Notes under the pieces: model-generated
The model's input: the letters and a program-made list of their open reading frames with translations, nothing else
The model's database searches: none
What the model was told of the DNA's origin: nothing
Source of the DNA: Candidatus Methanoperedens nitratireducens
Lineage (GTDB): Archaea; Halobacteriota; Methanosarcinia; Methanosarcinales; Methanoperedenaceae
Assembly (NCBI RefSeq): GCF_900196725.1
Contig: NZ_FZMP01000024.1
Coordinates: 1-51,231, forward strand
DNA: 51,231 nucleotides
Direction: 5' to 3'
Position numbers and translations under genes: made by a program
Shown here: in pieces, positions 1-7,812 of the stretch
Position numbering within the stretch: position 1 is the stretch's first letter
Layout of the letters: each line of letters starts with the position of its first letter

Positions 1-764
1 GAATGTTATTTAATCATCAATCCTTAATATTAAAAGAATCAGTTACAGAAGTAGAAGAAAATTTACATGGTGGAGTTGGTTTGGTTCATATTACGAAGGG
101 GGACTTTGAAAGGATTAAGATACCTCTCCCACCCCTGTCTGTCCAGCAGGAGATCGTAGCTGAAATAGAGGGCTACCAGAAAATCATCGATGGGGCGCGG
201 CAGGTGGTGGAGAATTATAAGCCGAGGATAAAGGTGGATGAGGGGTGGGAGGTGGTGGAGTTGGAGGATATGTGTAAGAACCTTGATAGTAAAAGAAAAC
301 CTGTGACAAAATCAGATAGAAAAAATGGCACATATCCGTACTATGGCGCCTCAGGGATTGTTGATTATGTAGATGATTTTATTTTTAACGAGGAACTATT
401 ATTGATTTCGGAAGATGGAGCTAACCTCATATCGAGAAATACACCTATCGCATTCTCTATTAGTGGCAAAACTTGGGTAAACAACCACGCTCATGTTTTA
501 AGATTTAAAAATATCGAAACACAAAAATTTGTTGAAGTTTATCTTAATAGCATAAACCTTGAAAGTTATATAACAGGATGTGCTCAACCAAAAATTAATC
601 AAGATAAATTAAACAAAATGCCAATTCCTCTACCGCCCCTCGATGTTCAAAAGGGAATCGTTGCCCAAATCGAAGAGGAGCAGAAATTGGTCGAGGCAAA
701 TAAGGAACTGATCGAGCTTTTTGAGGGGAAGATAAAGGAGAAGATTGCTGAGGTCTGGGGCTAA
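1..764 (+). CDS. hsdS: Type I restriction-modification specificity subunit HsdS, C-terminal part
   Basis: This is the C-terminal ~250 residues of a type I restriction specificity (S) subunit, which recognises DNA for the HsdM/HsdR complex. The reading frame is open to the window edge; the Met at base 3 is probably internal. The conserved central/distal region with 'IPLPPLSVQQEIV' and an amphipathic helix sits at residues ~40-75. It is followed by a second target recognition domain (~80-210, with 'YPYYGASGIVDYVDDFIF') and a repeat of the conserved segment ('IPLPPLDVQKGIVAQIE') near the C-terminus. The two repeats give the pseudo-symmetry typical of HsdS. The HsdM/HsdR genes would lie to the left of the window, or the gene may be an orphan. 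Family assignment is confident; the recognition sequence cannot be read from this. Confidence 0.93.
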   Translation, partial: MLFNHQSLILKESVTEVEENLHGGVGLVHITKGDFERIKIPLPPLSVQQEIVAEIEGYQKIIDGARQVVENYKPRIKVDEGWEVVELEDMCKNLDSKRKPVTKSDRKNGTYPYYGASGIVDYVDDFIFNEELLLISEDGANLISRNTPIAFSISGKTWVNNHAHVLRFKNIETQKFVEVYLNSINLESYITGCAQPKINQDKLNKMPIPLPPLDVQKGIVAQIEEEQKLVEANKELIELFEGKIKEKIAEVWG

Positions 765-802
765 TAAATGAAACAGAAAAAAATTGAAAAAAATCTATGC
801 CC

Positions 803-828
803 ATCCGTCCGATCCGTGTAATCCCTGT
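803..828. repeat. ATCCGT-type short tandem repeat, copy 1
   Basis: The motif ATCCGT(G) recurs at about 9-10 base spacing just downstream of hsdS. A longer run of the same motif lies at 2642-2678. Both sit in intergenic DNA close to accessory genes. No function is visible. Confidence 0.4.
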
Positions 829-857
829 CCCGCCCCCTGACCGCCCACCCCTGCGCA

Positions 858-874
858 CATAACAGGCGCAGGCA
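858..874 (+). repeat. 17-bp inverted repeat, left copy, flanking the brnTA module
   Basis: CATAACAGGCGCAGGCA occurs here and its exact reverse complement occurs at 1671-1687, so the two copies bracket the toxin-antitoxin pair. The left copy also overlaps a small hairpin, CCTGCGC (850-856) against GCGCAGG (866-872). The match stops abruptly on both sides. This looks like the terminal repeats of a small cassette or a REP-like element. Confidence 0.6.
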
Positions 875-957
875 CAGCCTTTCCGGATACCGCCGGCGCG
901 CCTGGGGCAGGCTATCAGGGCAGACCGTCGCTCCTGCCGGTGCCGAAATTTTAATTA
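866..957 (+). repeat. GC-rich direct repeat, left copy
   Basis: About 90 bases resemble 1544-1640 in the same orientation. Shared blocks are GCGCAGGCACAGCC, a GCGCCTGGGGCAGGC-like block and CAGGGCAG, ending in an AT-rich ATTTTAAT tail. The two copies lie directly downstream and upstream of the brnTA genes. The GC content is far above the neighbouring AT-rich DNA, which suggests a mobile or REP-type repeat. Confidence 0.6.
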
Positions 958-966
958 ATTCCCCTT

Positions 967-1230
967 TTAAATATTCTGCTCCTGTAATTTTTCCTGTACC
1001 CACAAATTCAGAAGCGTATCCGGTGATACACCCCGGCGTCTGGCAAAAGCTTTGATCTTTTCGGATAATTGCTTTTCAACTGCGAAGTATGTCACTTCGG
1101 ATTGGATATCTATTTCGAATTCAGCAGGTTTTGTCTCTTCCCAGTGCTCGGTGAGGTCATGAGTATCCCAGTATTCGCCGATTTCTTCATGGGTCTGCAT
1201 TTTCGATATTGAACTTTTATTTTTCTTCAT
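967..1230 (-). CDS. brnA: BrnA-like / CopG-type antitoxin
   Basis: An 87-residue protein of the BrnA/CopG antitoxin type: a polar N-terminal toxin-binding segment ('EYWDTHDLTEHWEE', ~residues 19-32) and a C-terminal ribbon-helix-helix-like region ('VEKQLSEKIKAFARRRGVSPDTLLNLWV', given here as about residues 51-78). It overlaps the stop of the upstream toxin gene by 14 bases on the same strand, the usual toxin-first order for brnTA. Such antitoxins bind the BrnT RNase and autorepress the operon. Repeats flank the pair on both sides. The family is inferred from the pattern and from pairing with a clear BrnT. Confidence 0.82.
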   Translation of the reverse strand: MKKNKSSISKMQTHEEIGEYWDTHDLTEHWEETKPAEFEIDIQSEVTYFAVEKQLSEKIKAFARRRGVSPDTLLNLWVQEKLQEQNI

Positions 1231-1501
1231 ATTTCTTCCGTTCTGCCCGTGTCATGTCCCTGGCGGATACGACAAGCGCCTGCTTATCAGTTTTGTAAAT
1301 AAAGAATATAATCAGATATCTCCCAGAGATAGCCCTCCCGAATGCCGCATATACATTTTCATCAGGTTGTAATCCTTTTTCAACATAACGAAACTTTGGG
1401 TTATTCTCAAAGACTTCTCGTACTTCATATTGTTGTACATTATGTTTCTGCTCAAGCTTTTCAATAATTTTTTCATGCCAGATAAAACCAATTATTTTCA
1501 A
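1217..1501 (-). CDS. brnT: BrnT family ribonuclease toxin
   Basis: A 94-residue BrnT (RelE-fold) toxin. 'FIWHEKIIEKLEQKHNV' at the N-terminus, a central 'GRAISGRYLIIFFIY' strand pair and the C-terminal 'SARDMTRAERKKYEEK' are hallmark BrnT features. The Arg/Lys-rich end carries the residues used for RNA cleavage in the family. Length is normal. It is the first gene of a two-gene operon with the overlapping antitoxin. The coding region appears intact, so the pair may be functional. Confidence 0.9.
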   Translation of the reverse strand: MKIIGFIWHEKIIEKLEQKHNVQQYEVREVFENNPKFRYVEKGLQPDENVYAAFGRAISGRYLIIFFIYKTDKQALVVSARDMTRAERKKYEEK

Positions 1502-1543
1502 TGTATATACTTCTCTTTTCTATTATTTAGTAGTAATGGTTTT

Positions 1544-1640
1544 GCGCAGGCACAGCCCTTCAAAATACCGGCAGTGCGCCTGGGGCAGGCGTTCAGGGCA
1601 GCCCGCCGCTCCTTCACGGCCTTCACGCGCCGGGATTTTA
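1544..1640 (+). repeat. GC-rich direct repeat, right copy
   Basis: Second copy of the repeat seen at 866-957, upstream of brnT. It begins with the same GCGCAGGCACAGCC block and ends in ATTTTAATAATT. The copies differ by scattered substitutions and small indels, so the duplication is not recent. Confidence 0.58.
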
Positions 1641-1670
1641 ATAATTATAATTCAATATAAATTCTAATGA

Positions 1671-1687
1671 TGCCTGCGCCTGTTATG
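1671..1687 (-). repeat. 17-bp inverted repeat, right copy
   Basis: TGCCTGCGCCTGTTATG is the exact reverse complement of 858-874. With the left copy it delimits an ~830-base segment holding brnTA and both GC-rich direct repeats. No target-site duplication is evident next to it. Confidence 0.58.
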
Positions 1688-1709
1688 CTACCGCATAAAT
1701 ATACTACAC

Positions 1710-2171
1710 ATGAGCGAAGAACATATATTAGCAAAAACAAATTGTAGAGTAAGCATGATACCATACGAAAAAGAATTAACAGAATATTTCAGCAGTAAAG
1801 ATAGCGTAATACTTGCTTATCTTTTTGGTTCAACAGTCAGGGGCGATACAGGCAGATTGAGCGATGTTGATATTGGAGTCCTGCTTGATGAAAAATTATC
1901 TAAAAAAGACCGCTTCGATCTGGAATTAATATTAATAAGTGAGATAGCCATTTTAATTAAGAAAAACAAAATAGACCTGGTTGTTTTAAACGAAGCGCCT
2001 TTGCTTTTAACATATAACATTATAAAAGATGGAATTATTTTAAAATCCAATGAGATAGAAAGAGTAAAGTTTGAAACAAAGACCCTTTCTATGTATATGG
2101 ATGAAAAATATTACATAAAGAGGCATACGGAAAAAACTCTGAAAAGGATTGCTGAGGCTGGTTTTTCGTGA
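1710..2171 (+). CDS. mntA: MntA-type minimal nucleotidyltransferase (antitoxin of HEPN/MNT pair)
   Basis: A 153-residue minimal nucleotidyltransferase. The active-site signature GS-x10-DxD is present as 'GSTVRGDTGRLSDVD' (~residues 40-54), with the third acidic residue in 'KIDLVVL' (~residue 90). In characterised pairs MntA AMPylates and silences the HEPN RNase HepT. The stop codon overlaps the GTG start of the downstream HEPN reading frame, the standard operon arrangement. The protein looks intact even though its partner is frameshifted. Confidence 0.88.
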   Translation: MSEEHILAKTNCRVSMIPYEKELTEYFSSKDSVILAYLFGSTVRGDTGRLSDVDIGVLLDEKLSKKDRFDLELILISEIAILIKKNKIDLVVLNEAPLLLTYNIIKDGIILKSNEIERVKFETKTLSMYMDEKYYIKRHTEKTLKRIAEAGFS

Positions 2172-2585
2172 ATGATGAAATTTCATCCAAACTTGAACGG
2201 CTTGGGGAATATGTGGACATATTAAAAGGCTATCAACATTTTAAAATAGAAGACATACGGACAGACCATAACCCTTAAGGGAGCAGTCGAGCGATATTTA
2301 GAGATTGCATTAGAATGTACTATCGATATTGGCGAAATGATAATTTCAAGAGAAAAATTAGAACGACCTGAAACATATCAGGAAGTGTTTTTGATCCTTG
2401 GAGAGCATGGTATTTTACCAGAGGATTTTGCTGTAAAATTTACACCATCTGCGGGATTCAGGAATTTACTCGTTCATATGTACGCAAAAATAGACATCGA
2501 GAAGCTCTATTATTACTTGCAGAATAATATTGATGATATTGAGCAATTTGGTAAATACATAGCGCGTTATTTGACTAAATATTGA
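2168..2585 (+). pseudogene. hepT: HepT-type HEPN ribonuclease, frameshifted
   Basis: Starting at GTG 2168 the frame reads VNDEISSKLERLGEY... and stops at 2276-2278. The rest of the HEPN domain continues in another frame from about 2271 ('LKGAVERYLEIALEC', then 'FRNLLVHMY') to 2585. Removing one A from CATAACCC near 2270 restores a ~138-residue protein. The catalytic R-x4-H-x-Y motif is intact in the second part. Either the toxin is inactivated or the base is a sequencing error. HEPN toxins of this family cleave RNA and are neutralised by the adjacent MntA. Confidence 0.85.
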
Positions 2586-2641
2586 AATATAGTGTGGGGA
2601 AAGAGATATTGAGCTAATGGCTGAAAAATGTACAGATGAAA

Positions 2642-2678
2642 ATCCGTGCGTATCCGTCGCATCCGTGTCATCCGTGTT
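2642..2678. repeat. ATCCGT-type short tandem repeat, copy 2
   Basis: Four units of ATCCGT(G/C) spaced 9-10 bases apart lie in the gap after the HEPN gene. They are related to the run at 803-828. The rest of the 2586-2792 gap is AT-rich and shows nothing else I can support. Confidence 0.4.
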
Positions 2679-2792
2679 CTATCGCCTCTCTCCCTGCCAA
2701 TTATGTAGAGAGTATTCTTTTGTTTTTTTTTAATTGTTTTTACAAAATACTATATTTATCTTGAAAAAGCATATATCCCGGCAGGATAATCC

Positions 2793-3407
2793 ATGAACAT
2801 GCTTACAAAATCCGAGGGAGAACTGGCAGTGAGGCTTGCCCGCCATGCCATAGAGGAATGTCTTAATAACGGGAAAAAGATCAGTCCTGATAACCTGCCC
2901 GCTGTATTTCGTGAAAATCGCGGCGTTTTCGTTACGCTGAATAAGAACGCAGACTCCAGGGAGCTTCGCGGCTGTATAGGCAGACCGTATCCCGTAATGC
3001 CGCTGAGCGAGGCGATAATACTGTCTGCTATCAATGCTGCCAGGGAAGACCCGCGCTTTTACCCGGTAGAACCTGATGAAATAGATGATCTTGTTATCGA
3101 GGTAACGGTACTTACAGTCCCTGAGCGCATCAAGGCAAAGCCAAAAGAACTCCCGGACAAGATAGTGATCGGCAGGCACGGATTGATAGTTGCGGCTAAC
3201 AGGTGCCAGGGTCTCCTGCTCCCGCAGGTTGCTGTAGAGCACGGTTTTGATTGCACCGAATTCTTATGCCAGACGTGCATGAAGGCGGGACTTATGCCGG
3301 ATGCATGGCTTAACGGCGCAGATGTTTATTCCTTTGAGGGACAGATATTCCAGGAAGTCCTGCCCGGCGGGGAGATAAGGGAAAAAATATTATCCGAAGA
3401 GTGCTGA
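2793..3407 (+). CDS. AMMECR1 domain protein (TIGR00296 family)
   Basis: A 204-residue AMMECR1-domain protein, a conserved archaeal and eukaryotic family of unknown biochemical function. The hallmark 'ELRGCIG' motif is at residues ~51-57. The family core continues with 'AARED(P)RF', 'EVTVLT' and a C-terminal '[16 protein letters not shown]'. The length matches archaeal members. The start may be this ATG or the one two codons later (2799). It stands alone upstream of radC, separated by ~100 bases. Confidence 0.93.
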   Translation: MNMLTKSEGELAVRLARHAIEECLNNGKKISPDNLPAVFRENRGVFVTLNKNADSRELRGCIGRPYPVMPLSEAIILSAINAAREDPRFYPVEPDEIDDLVIEVTVLTVPERIKAKPKELPDKIVIGRHGLIVAANRCQGLLLPQVAVEHGFDCTEFLCQTCMKAGLMPDAWLNGADVYSFEGQIFQEVLPGGEIREKILSEEC

Positions 3408-3508
3408 TTATAGTTTCCTGCATAACATTTGATAATAGCATATAAACCCGTACATGCGCCGAAGTTTTTAGAAAGATTTTAATCTATAAAAATAATTGTA
3501 AGGAAGTC

Positions 3509-4195
3509 ATGCAGGAATACAGGCTCAGAATCCTTGATATGCAAAAAGAAGAAAGACCCAGGGAGAGGTTGATAAAGAACGGGGCGGCAGCGCTGAGTGA
3601 TTCCGAGCTTCTGGCGATAATCCTGAGAACCGGCTCGAAGCAGGAGAACGTGATAAATCTTTCCCAGAGATTATTATCCGAGTATAATTTAAAACAGCTC
3701 TCGACCATTAACATCGCCCAGTTGATGAATATCCATGGGATAAAAGAAAGTAAAGCTGCCCAGATCGCAGCCTGTTTTGAAATAGCACGGAGGCTTGAAT
3801 CTTTCAATGAAGAGGTGAAACCCAAAGTCAACTCCCCTGAAGACGTGTACAGGCGTATCTACCCCAGAATGAGGGAGCAGAAGAAAGAGAATTTTATCGA
3901 GCTCTGCCTTGACACCAAGAACCAGATAATCAGGGAGGAGATTATTTCTATAGGATCTCTCAATGCTAACGTTGTGCATCCGAGAGAAGTTTTCAAAACC
4001 GCCCTGGCTGTATCCGCGGCGCACATAATCGTGGCTCATAATCACCCGTCAGGCGACCCGACGCCGAGCAGGGAAGACATCGAAGTAACGAAAAAACTGA
4101 TTGAAGCCGGAAAGATAATCGGGATCGATGTGCTCGACCATGTTATAATCGGCGATGGCAGGCATTTCAGCATGAAAGAGGCGGGACATATCTGA
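3509..4195 (+). CDS. radC: RadC family JAB-domain protein
   Basis: A 228-residue RadC-type protein. The N-terminal helix-hairpin-helix-like region ('LRTGSKQENVINLSQRLL', ~residues 40-58) is followed by an MPN/JAMM domain. Its metal-binding signature 'HNHPSGDPTPSREDI' lies at ~178-192. The family was historically linked to DNA repair but its role is unsettled. It ends two bases before mobA, so the two are probably co-transcribed. RadC is mainly bacterial and patchy in archaea, so horizontal origin is possible. Confidence 0.94.
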   Translation: MQEYRLRILDMQKEERPRERLIKNGAAALSDSELLAIILRTGSKQENVINLSQRLLSEYNLKQLSTINIAQLMNIHGIKESKAAQIAACFEIARRLESFNEEVKPKVNSPEDVYRRIYPRMREQKKENFIELCLDTKNQIIREEIISIGSLNANVVHPREVFKTALAVSAAHIIVAHNHPSGDPTPSREDIEVTKKLIEAGKIIGIDVLDHVIIGDGRHFSMKEAGHI

Positions 4196-4197
4196 TC

Positions 4198-4821
4198 ATG
4201 GGGTCTTATTCTGCGCTCATCCTTGCAGGCGGAAAAGGCAGCCGCCTGGGTTACCAGGAAAAGGCGCTTATAGATATCAACGGCGAACCGCTGATAGCCG
4301 CCATTATAAGGAGACTGGAAAAAGCCGTGGATAACATCATAATATCCGTGCGCGACAGGGCGCAGGGTGAACTGCTTGACTCCCGCCTGCCGGGTTTGGT
4401 TAAAACACAGTACGGATTTGCATACGATGCCTACAAAGAGACCGGACCGCTTGCAGGCATACTTTCCGGACTTGAGGTTTGTGAAGATGAATATTGTTTT
4501 GTCGCAGCCTGCGACATGCCTTTCATAAACGAAAAGGTCGTAAAGATGCTCTTTAAAGAAAGTGAACATTACGATGCTGCCATCCCGCGCTGGATTGACG
4601 GTTTTCTTGAGCCGCTTCATGCCGTTTACAGGTGTGAGCCAATGATACGCGAGACAAAAAAGGCGATAGAGAAAGGCGAGACTGTAATCCTGGCTCCGGT
4701 GTTCAAACTTAATGTTAAATATGTCCCGGTGGAAGATATCAAAAAGATTGACCCGGAGCTAAGAACATTTATAAATATCAATACTTACGAGGATATCCGG
4801 AAATTATCTGAAACGTTTTAA
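4198..4821 (+). CDS. mobA: Molybdenum cofactor guanylyltransferase MobA
   Basis: A 207-residue MobA-type nucleotidyltransferase that joins GMP to molybdopterin to give MGD. The GTP-binding 'LILAGGKGSRLG' is at residues ~7-18, followed by the downstream Lys ('EKALIDING'), 'GPLAGILSGL' (~82-91) and the metal-binding 'AACDMPF' (~100-106). Length is normal. It is followed one base later by fdhD and then mobB, forming a cofactor-maturation run for molybdo- or tungsto-enzymes such as formate dehydrogenase or formylmethanofuran dehydrogenase. Confidence 0.93.
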   Translation: MGSYSALILAGGKGSRLGYQEKALIDINGEPLIAAIIRRLEKAVDNIIISVRDRAQGELLDSRLPGLVKTQYGFAYDAYKETGPLAGILSGLEVCEDEYCFVAACDMPFINEKVVKMLFKESEHYDAAIPRWIDGFLEPLHAVYRCEPMIRETKKAIEKGETVILAPVFKLNVKYVPVEDIKKIDPELRTFININTYEDIRKLSETF

Positions 4822-4822
4822 T

Positions 4823-5566
4823 ATGCACACAAAGCAATATCAAGCAAGGGAATTGAGCGGTAATGGCTCGCGTGAAATAATGTATTCGGTAGCAGTTGAA
4901 GATACCATTGATATTTTCGTGAATAAGATTCACATGGCTGCTGTCTTAGCCACGCCTGAAATGTTAGAAGAGCTCGCTTTAGGCTATCTCATCTGCGAAG
5001 GGGTCGTCAAATCACAGGATGAAGTCAGGAGGCTTAGCATAGACGGGAAAGCGATCTACGCTGAAATAGAAACTACTGAAGATTTTGAGCTCTGGCGCGA
5101 ACTGCGCTCCTCAGGATGTGTGGGTGTGCGGTGGGATGAGAATGAAGAGATTAATGTAAGTTCGGATACGAGATTCAATGCTGATATTATCAGGAAAAGC
5201 CTTGGCTCTCTGGATTCGGAGATATACAGAAAGACGCACGGAACCCACGCGGCATGCCTTGTAAACACAGGTGGCGAATGCGTTATCAAGGCGATCGATG
5301 TGGGGCGGCACAATGCCTTTGATAAGGTCGTGGGGCGCGCATGCCTCGATGGTATCGATGTCAGCCGCCATTTCCTGCTATCTACTGGAAGGCAGTCGGC
5401 AGGCATGGTGCTGAAGGCTGCCCGTGCGGGAATTCCTCTTGTGGCAACAAAGACCGCACCCCTGAATACGGGCGTGGAGGCGGCTCTGCGCACCGGTATT
5501 TGCCTTATATGTTTTGTTTCTCACGATAAGCTCTCGGTTTTCACGCATCCTGAGAGGCTTTTATGA
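4823..5566 (+). CDS. fdhD: FdhD, formate dehydrogenase accessory sulfurtransferase
   Basis: A 247-residue FdhD family protein, which in bacteria transfers sulfur to the Mo-bisMGD cofactor of formate dehydrogenase. Family landmarks are 'ATPEMLEELALGYLICEGVV' near residues 35-55, 'THGTHAA' (~139-145), 'DVGRHNAFDKVVG' (~159-171), 'LSTGRQSAGMV' and 'KTAPLNTGVE'. The sulfurtransferase Cys-rich loop is here 'SSGCVG', with one Cys rather than the usual CxxC. It overlaps mobB by 4 bases. Confidence 0.93.
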   Translation: MHTKQYQARELSGNGSREIMYSVAVEDTIDIFVNKIHMAAVLATPEMLEELALGYLICEGVVKSQDEVRRLSIDGKAIYAEIETTEDFELWRELRSSGCVGVRWDENEEINVSSDTRFNADIIRKSLGSLDSEIYRKTHGTHAACLVNTGGECVIKAIDVGRHNAFDKVVGRACLDGIDVSRHFLLSTGRQSAGMVLKAARAGIPLVATKTAPLNTGVEAALRTGICLICFVSHDKLSVFTHPERLL

Positions 5567-6036
5567 CCCCGCCTGTAATCTGCATCGTGGGAAAAAGCAA
5601 AAGCGAAAAAACACGGCTGATGGAGGAGCTGGTAAAGGAGCTTAAAAGCCGTGGTCTCCGGGTTGGCGCCTTAAAACATCACAAGCACGATGATTTTGAG
5701 ATGGATAAAGAAGGCAAAGATACATGGAAATATGCAAAAGCGGGAGCTGATACTGTGGCAATATCCTCGCCTGTTAAGCTTGCGGTTATAAAAAACGTAA
5801 AAGGCGAGATAGAGCTTGGCGAGATACTTGACAGGTACTTTGCGGACAATGATATCGTGCTTGCCGACGGGTTCGCGCTTTCGGATAAGCCCCGTATAAT
5901 ACTTGCTGATAGCAGCGGGGATATAGAAACTTTCAAACGGGGATGCGAGGTCGTGGCTGTAGTAGGCAAAACAGGGTTGGAGATTAACGATATCGACAGT
6001 ATTGTTGAAAGAATCCTGGGTTTTTCAAAAAGATAA
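5563..6036 (+). CDS. mobB: Molybdopterin-guanine dinucleotide biosynthesis protein MobB
   Basis: A 157-residue MobB GTPase-like protein. The N-terminal 'ICIVGKSKSEKT' (~residues 6-17) occupies the P-loop position but has Glu where the canonical GxxxxGK[ST] loop has Gly. 'VGALKHHKH' (~36-44), 'DTWKYAKAGAD' and 'DIVLADGF' (~98-105) are typical MobB segments. The start codon overlaps the fdhD stop. GTP binding may be weakened by the P-loop change. Confidence 0.9.
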   Translation: MTPPVICIVGKSKSEKTRLMEELVKELKSRGLRVGALKHHKHDDFEMDKEGKDTWKYAKAGADTVAISSPVKLAVIKNVKGEIELGEILDRYFADNDIVLADGFALSDKPRIILADSSGDIETFKRGCEVVAVVGKTGLEINDIDSIVERILGFSKR

Positions 6037-6197
6037 GAGACTTTTAACTTAAGCAAAGTTTTATGTATTGTGAAGCTATACAATTGTAGTCAACAGAAGG
6101 CTGTCGTGGTATGGCATTTACAGCAGTAAAGGTAATCACTATTTCTGCAGTTCTTGTTTGCCGGGACAGAGTATAACCGTAAGGATGTGTAATCTTG

Positions 6198-6401
6198 ATG
6201 AGAGATGAGGAAAGAAGCGCTCCGGTAGTAGTCGGGGAAACATATGAAGTATCGATAGATGATATTGCAAAACAGGGCGACGGCATTGCCAGGGTAAAAG
6301 GTTTTGTTATCTTCGTGCCGCAGACAAAAAAAGGCGACAAGGTCAAGATCAAAGTCAATAAAGTGATGCGGAAGTTCGCATTTGCAGAAAAAGTAGAGTA
6401 A
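6198..6401 (+). CDS. Small TRAM domain protein
   Basis: About 67 residues, almost entirely one TRAM (beta-barrel RNA-binding) domain: 'VGETYEVSIDDIAKQGDGIA' followed by 'GFVIFVPQTKKGDKVKIKV'. Stand-alone TRAM proteins are abundant in methanogenic archaea, where some act as RNA chaperones. I chose ATG 6198 over the TTG immediately before it. The gene is separated from mobB by ~160 bases and is likely transcribed on its own. Confidence 0.92.
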   Translation: MRDEERSAPVVVGETYEVSIDDIAKQGDGIARVKGFVIFVPQTKKGDKVKIKVNKVMRKFAFAEKVE

Positions 6402-6449
6402 AATATTCTACTAATTTGATTATATTTATTTTTCCTATTGTTTTTTAAA

Positions 6450-7643
6450 TTATTCGCAGCTTTTTAAGCTTTTTGCAAAGCTCCTGCCGAACTCCGTGCA
6501 CTTCTCAAGCTCTTCTTTTGTGGGCTGCCACTTGACTTTTATTCCTTCCTGGATTTTCTTTATCTTTGCTCTCTCCAGGTTCTCCTCGATGATCTTCACG
6601 TTCTCCCCGCTCCAGCCATAGGAACCAAAAGCTGCGCCTACTTTGTTCCTGAACCTCAATCCTTTCAGGTCCTCAAGTATGGGCTTGATAGTCGGCAGGA
6701 GACCATTATTCAACGTGGGCGAGCCGATGAGTATCCCTCTGGATTTGAATATCTCTGTCAGCACATCGTTCCGGTCGCACACCGCCATATTGAACAGCTT
6801 GAACTTCATCCCCTCTTCTGCAAGTCCCTGTGCTATTGCATGTGCCATTTTTTCAGTGGCGTTCCACATGGTATCGTAGATTATCACGGTGGAATCGTCG
6901 CTCTTCCCGGATGCCCATTCGTAGTATTTGTTAACTATCTGCATCGGGTCTTTTCTCCATATGATCCCGTGACTCGGCGCGATGATATCAACCGGGATGT
7001 TCAACTTTTTGAACTCATCAATCTTCTTGATCACGAGCTCGCTAAAAGGAGTGAGGATATTTGCATAAAATTTTATTGCTTCCTGGTATACCTCGGTCTC
7101 ATCAACCTCATCATTAAAACGCCCTGCGGATGCGTAGTGCATGCCGAAGGCATCGTTGGGCATCAGGATGTTCTTGCCTGTGAGATACGTGAACATGCTA
7201 TCAGGCCAGTGGAGCATGGGGGCTGTCACGAAAACCAGCTTGTTCTCGCCCAGGCTGATGCTGTCGCCCGTTTTCACTGTCTTGAAATTCCAGCGCCTGT
7301 GGTAGTGCTTGAAGATGCTTTCCTGCCCTCTTTCCGAAACAACGACCGTAGCGTCGGGGATATACTTCATCACTTCAGGAAGCCCGCCTGAGTGATCTAC
7401 TTCGGCATGGTTAGCTATCACATAGTCGATTTTTTTGATGTCGGTTATCTTTTCAATGTTATTTATCAGATCCTGCGAATAAGGTCCCCAGACCGTATCT
7501 ACAAGAGCTGTTTTTTCATCTACGATCAGGTAAGCGTTATATGTGGTGCCCCTGTGGGTTGAATATTCATGCCCGTGGAATTTCTTTATATTCCAGTCAA
7601 CGACACCAACCCAGTAAACACCGTCTTTCAGTTCAACTGCCAT
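6450..7643 (-). CDS. fprA: A-type flavodiiron protein (F420H2 oxidase type), copy 1
   Basis: A 397-residue flavodiiron protein. The N-terminal metallo-beta-lactamase domain has the di-iron ligands 'HAEVDH' (~residue 79) and 'MLHWPDS' (~145), with further ligands in 'NDAFGMH' and 'PSHGIIW' (~225). The C-terminal flavodoxin domain (~255-390) has the FMN loops 'YDTMWNATEKMA' and 'GSPTLNNGLLPT'. In methanogens this family reduces O2 to water with F420H2. A second copy lies at 17820-19016. It is transcribed divergently from the NAD-kinase-like gene. Confidence 0.95.
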   Translation of the reverse strand: MAVELKDGVYWVGVVDWNIKKFHGHEYSTHRGTTYNAYLIVDEKTALVDTVWGPYSQDLINNIEKITDIKKIDYVIANHAEVDHSGGLPEVMKYIPDATVVVSERGQESIFKHYHRRWNFKTVKTGDSISLGENKLVFVTAPMLHWPDSMFTYLTGKNILMPNDAFGMHYASAGRFNDEVDETEVYQEAIKFYANILTPFSELVIKKIDEFKKLNIPVDIIAPSHGIIWRKDPMQIVNKYYEWASGKSDDSTVIIYDTMWNATEKMAHAIAQGLAEEGMKFKLFNMAVCDRNDVLTEIFKSRGILIGSPTLNNGLLPTIKPILEDLKGLRFRNKVGAAFGSYGWSGENVKIIEENLERAKIKKIQEGIKVKWQPTKEELEKCTEFGRSFAKSLKSCE

Positions 7644-7812
7644 TTTATTTCACTCCTTGAATTACACTTCTTGATACTCCGAAATCCTGTGTTTGTATCT
7701 CTATTTTGAACGTATTTAACACTATTGAAGACTATGCGAACCTTTGAATCGGTAACCACCATATAATCTCTTATTCAATATCATCAATGATTAACTTAGG
7801 AACGGATAAATC

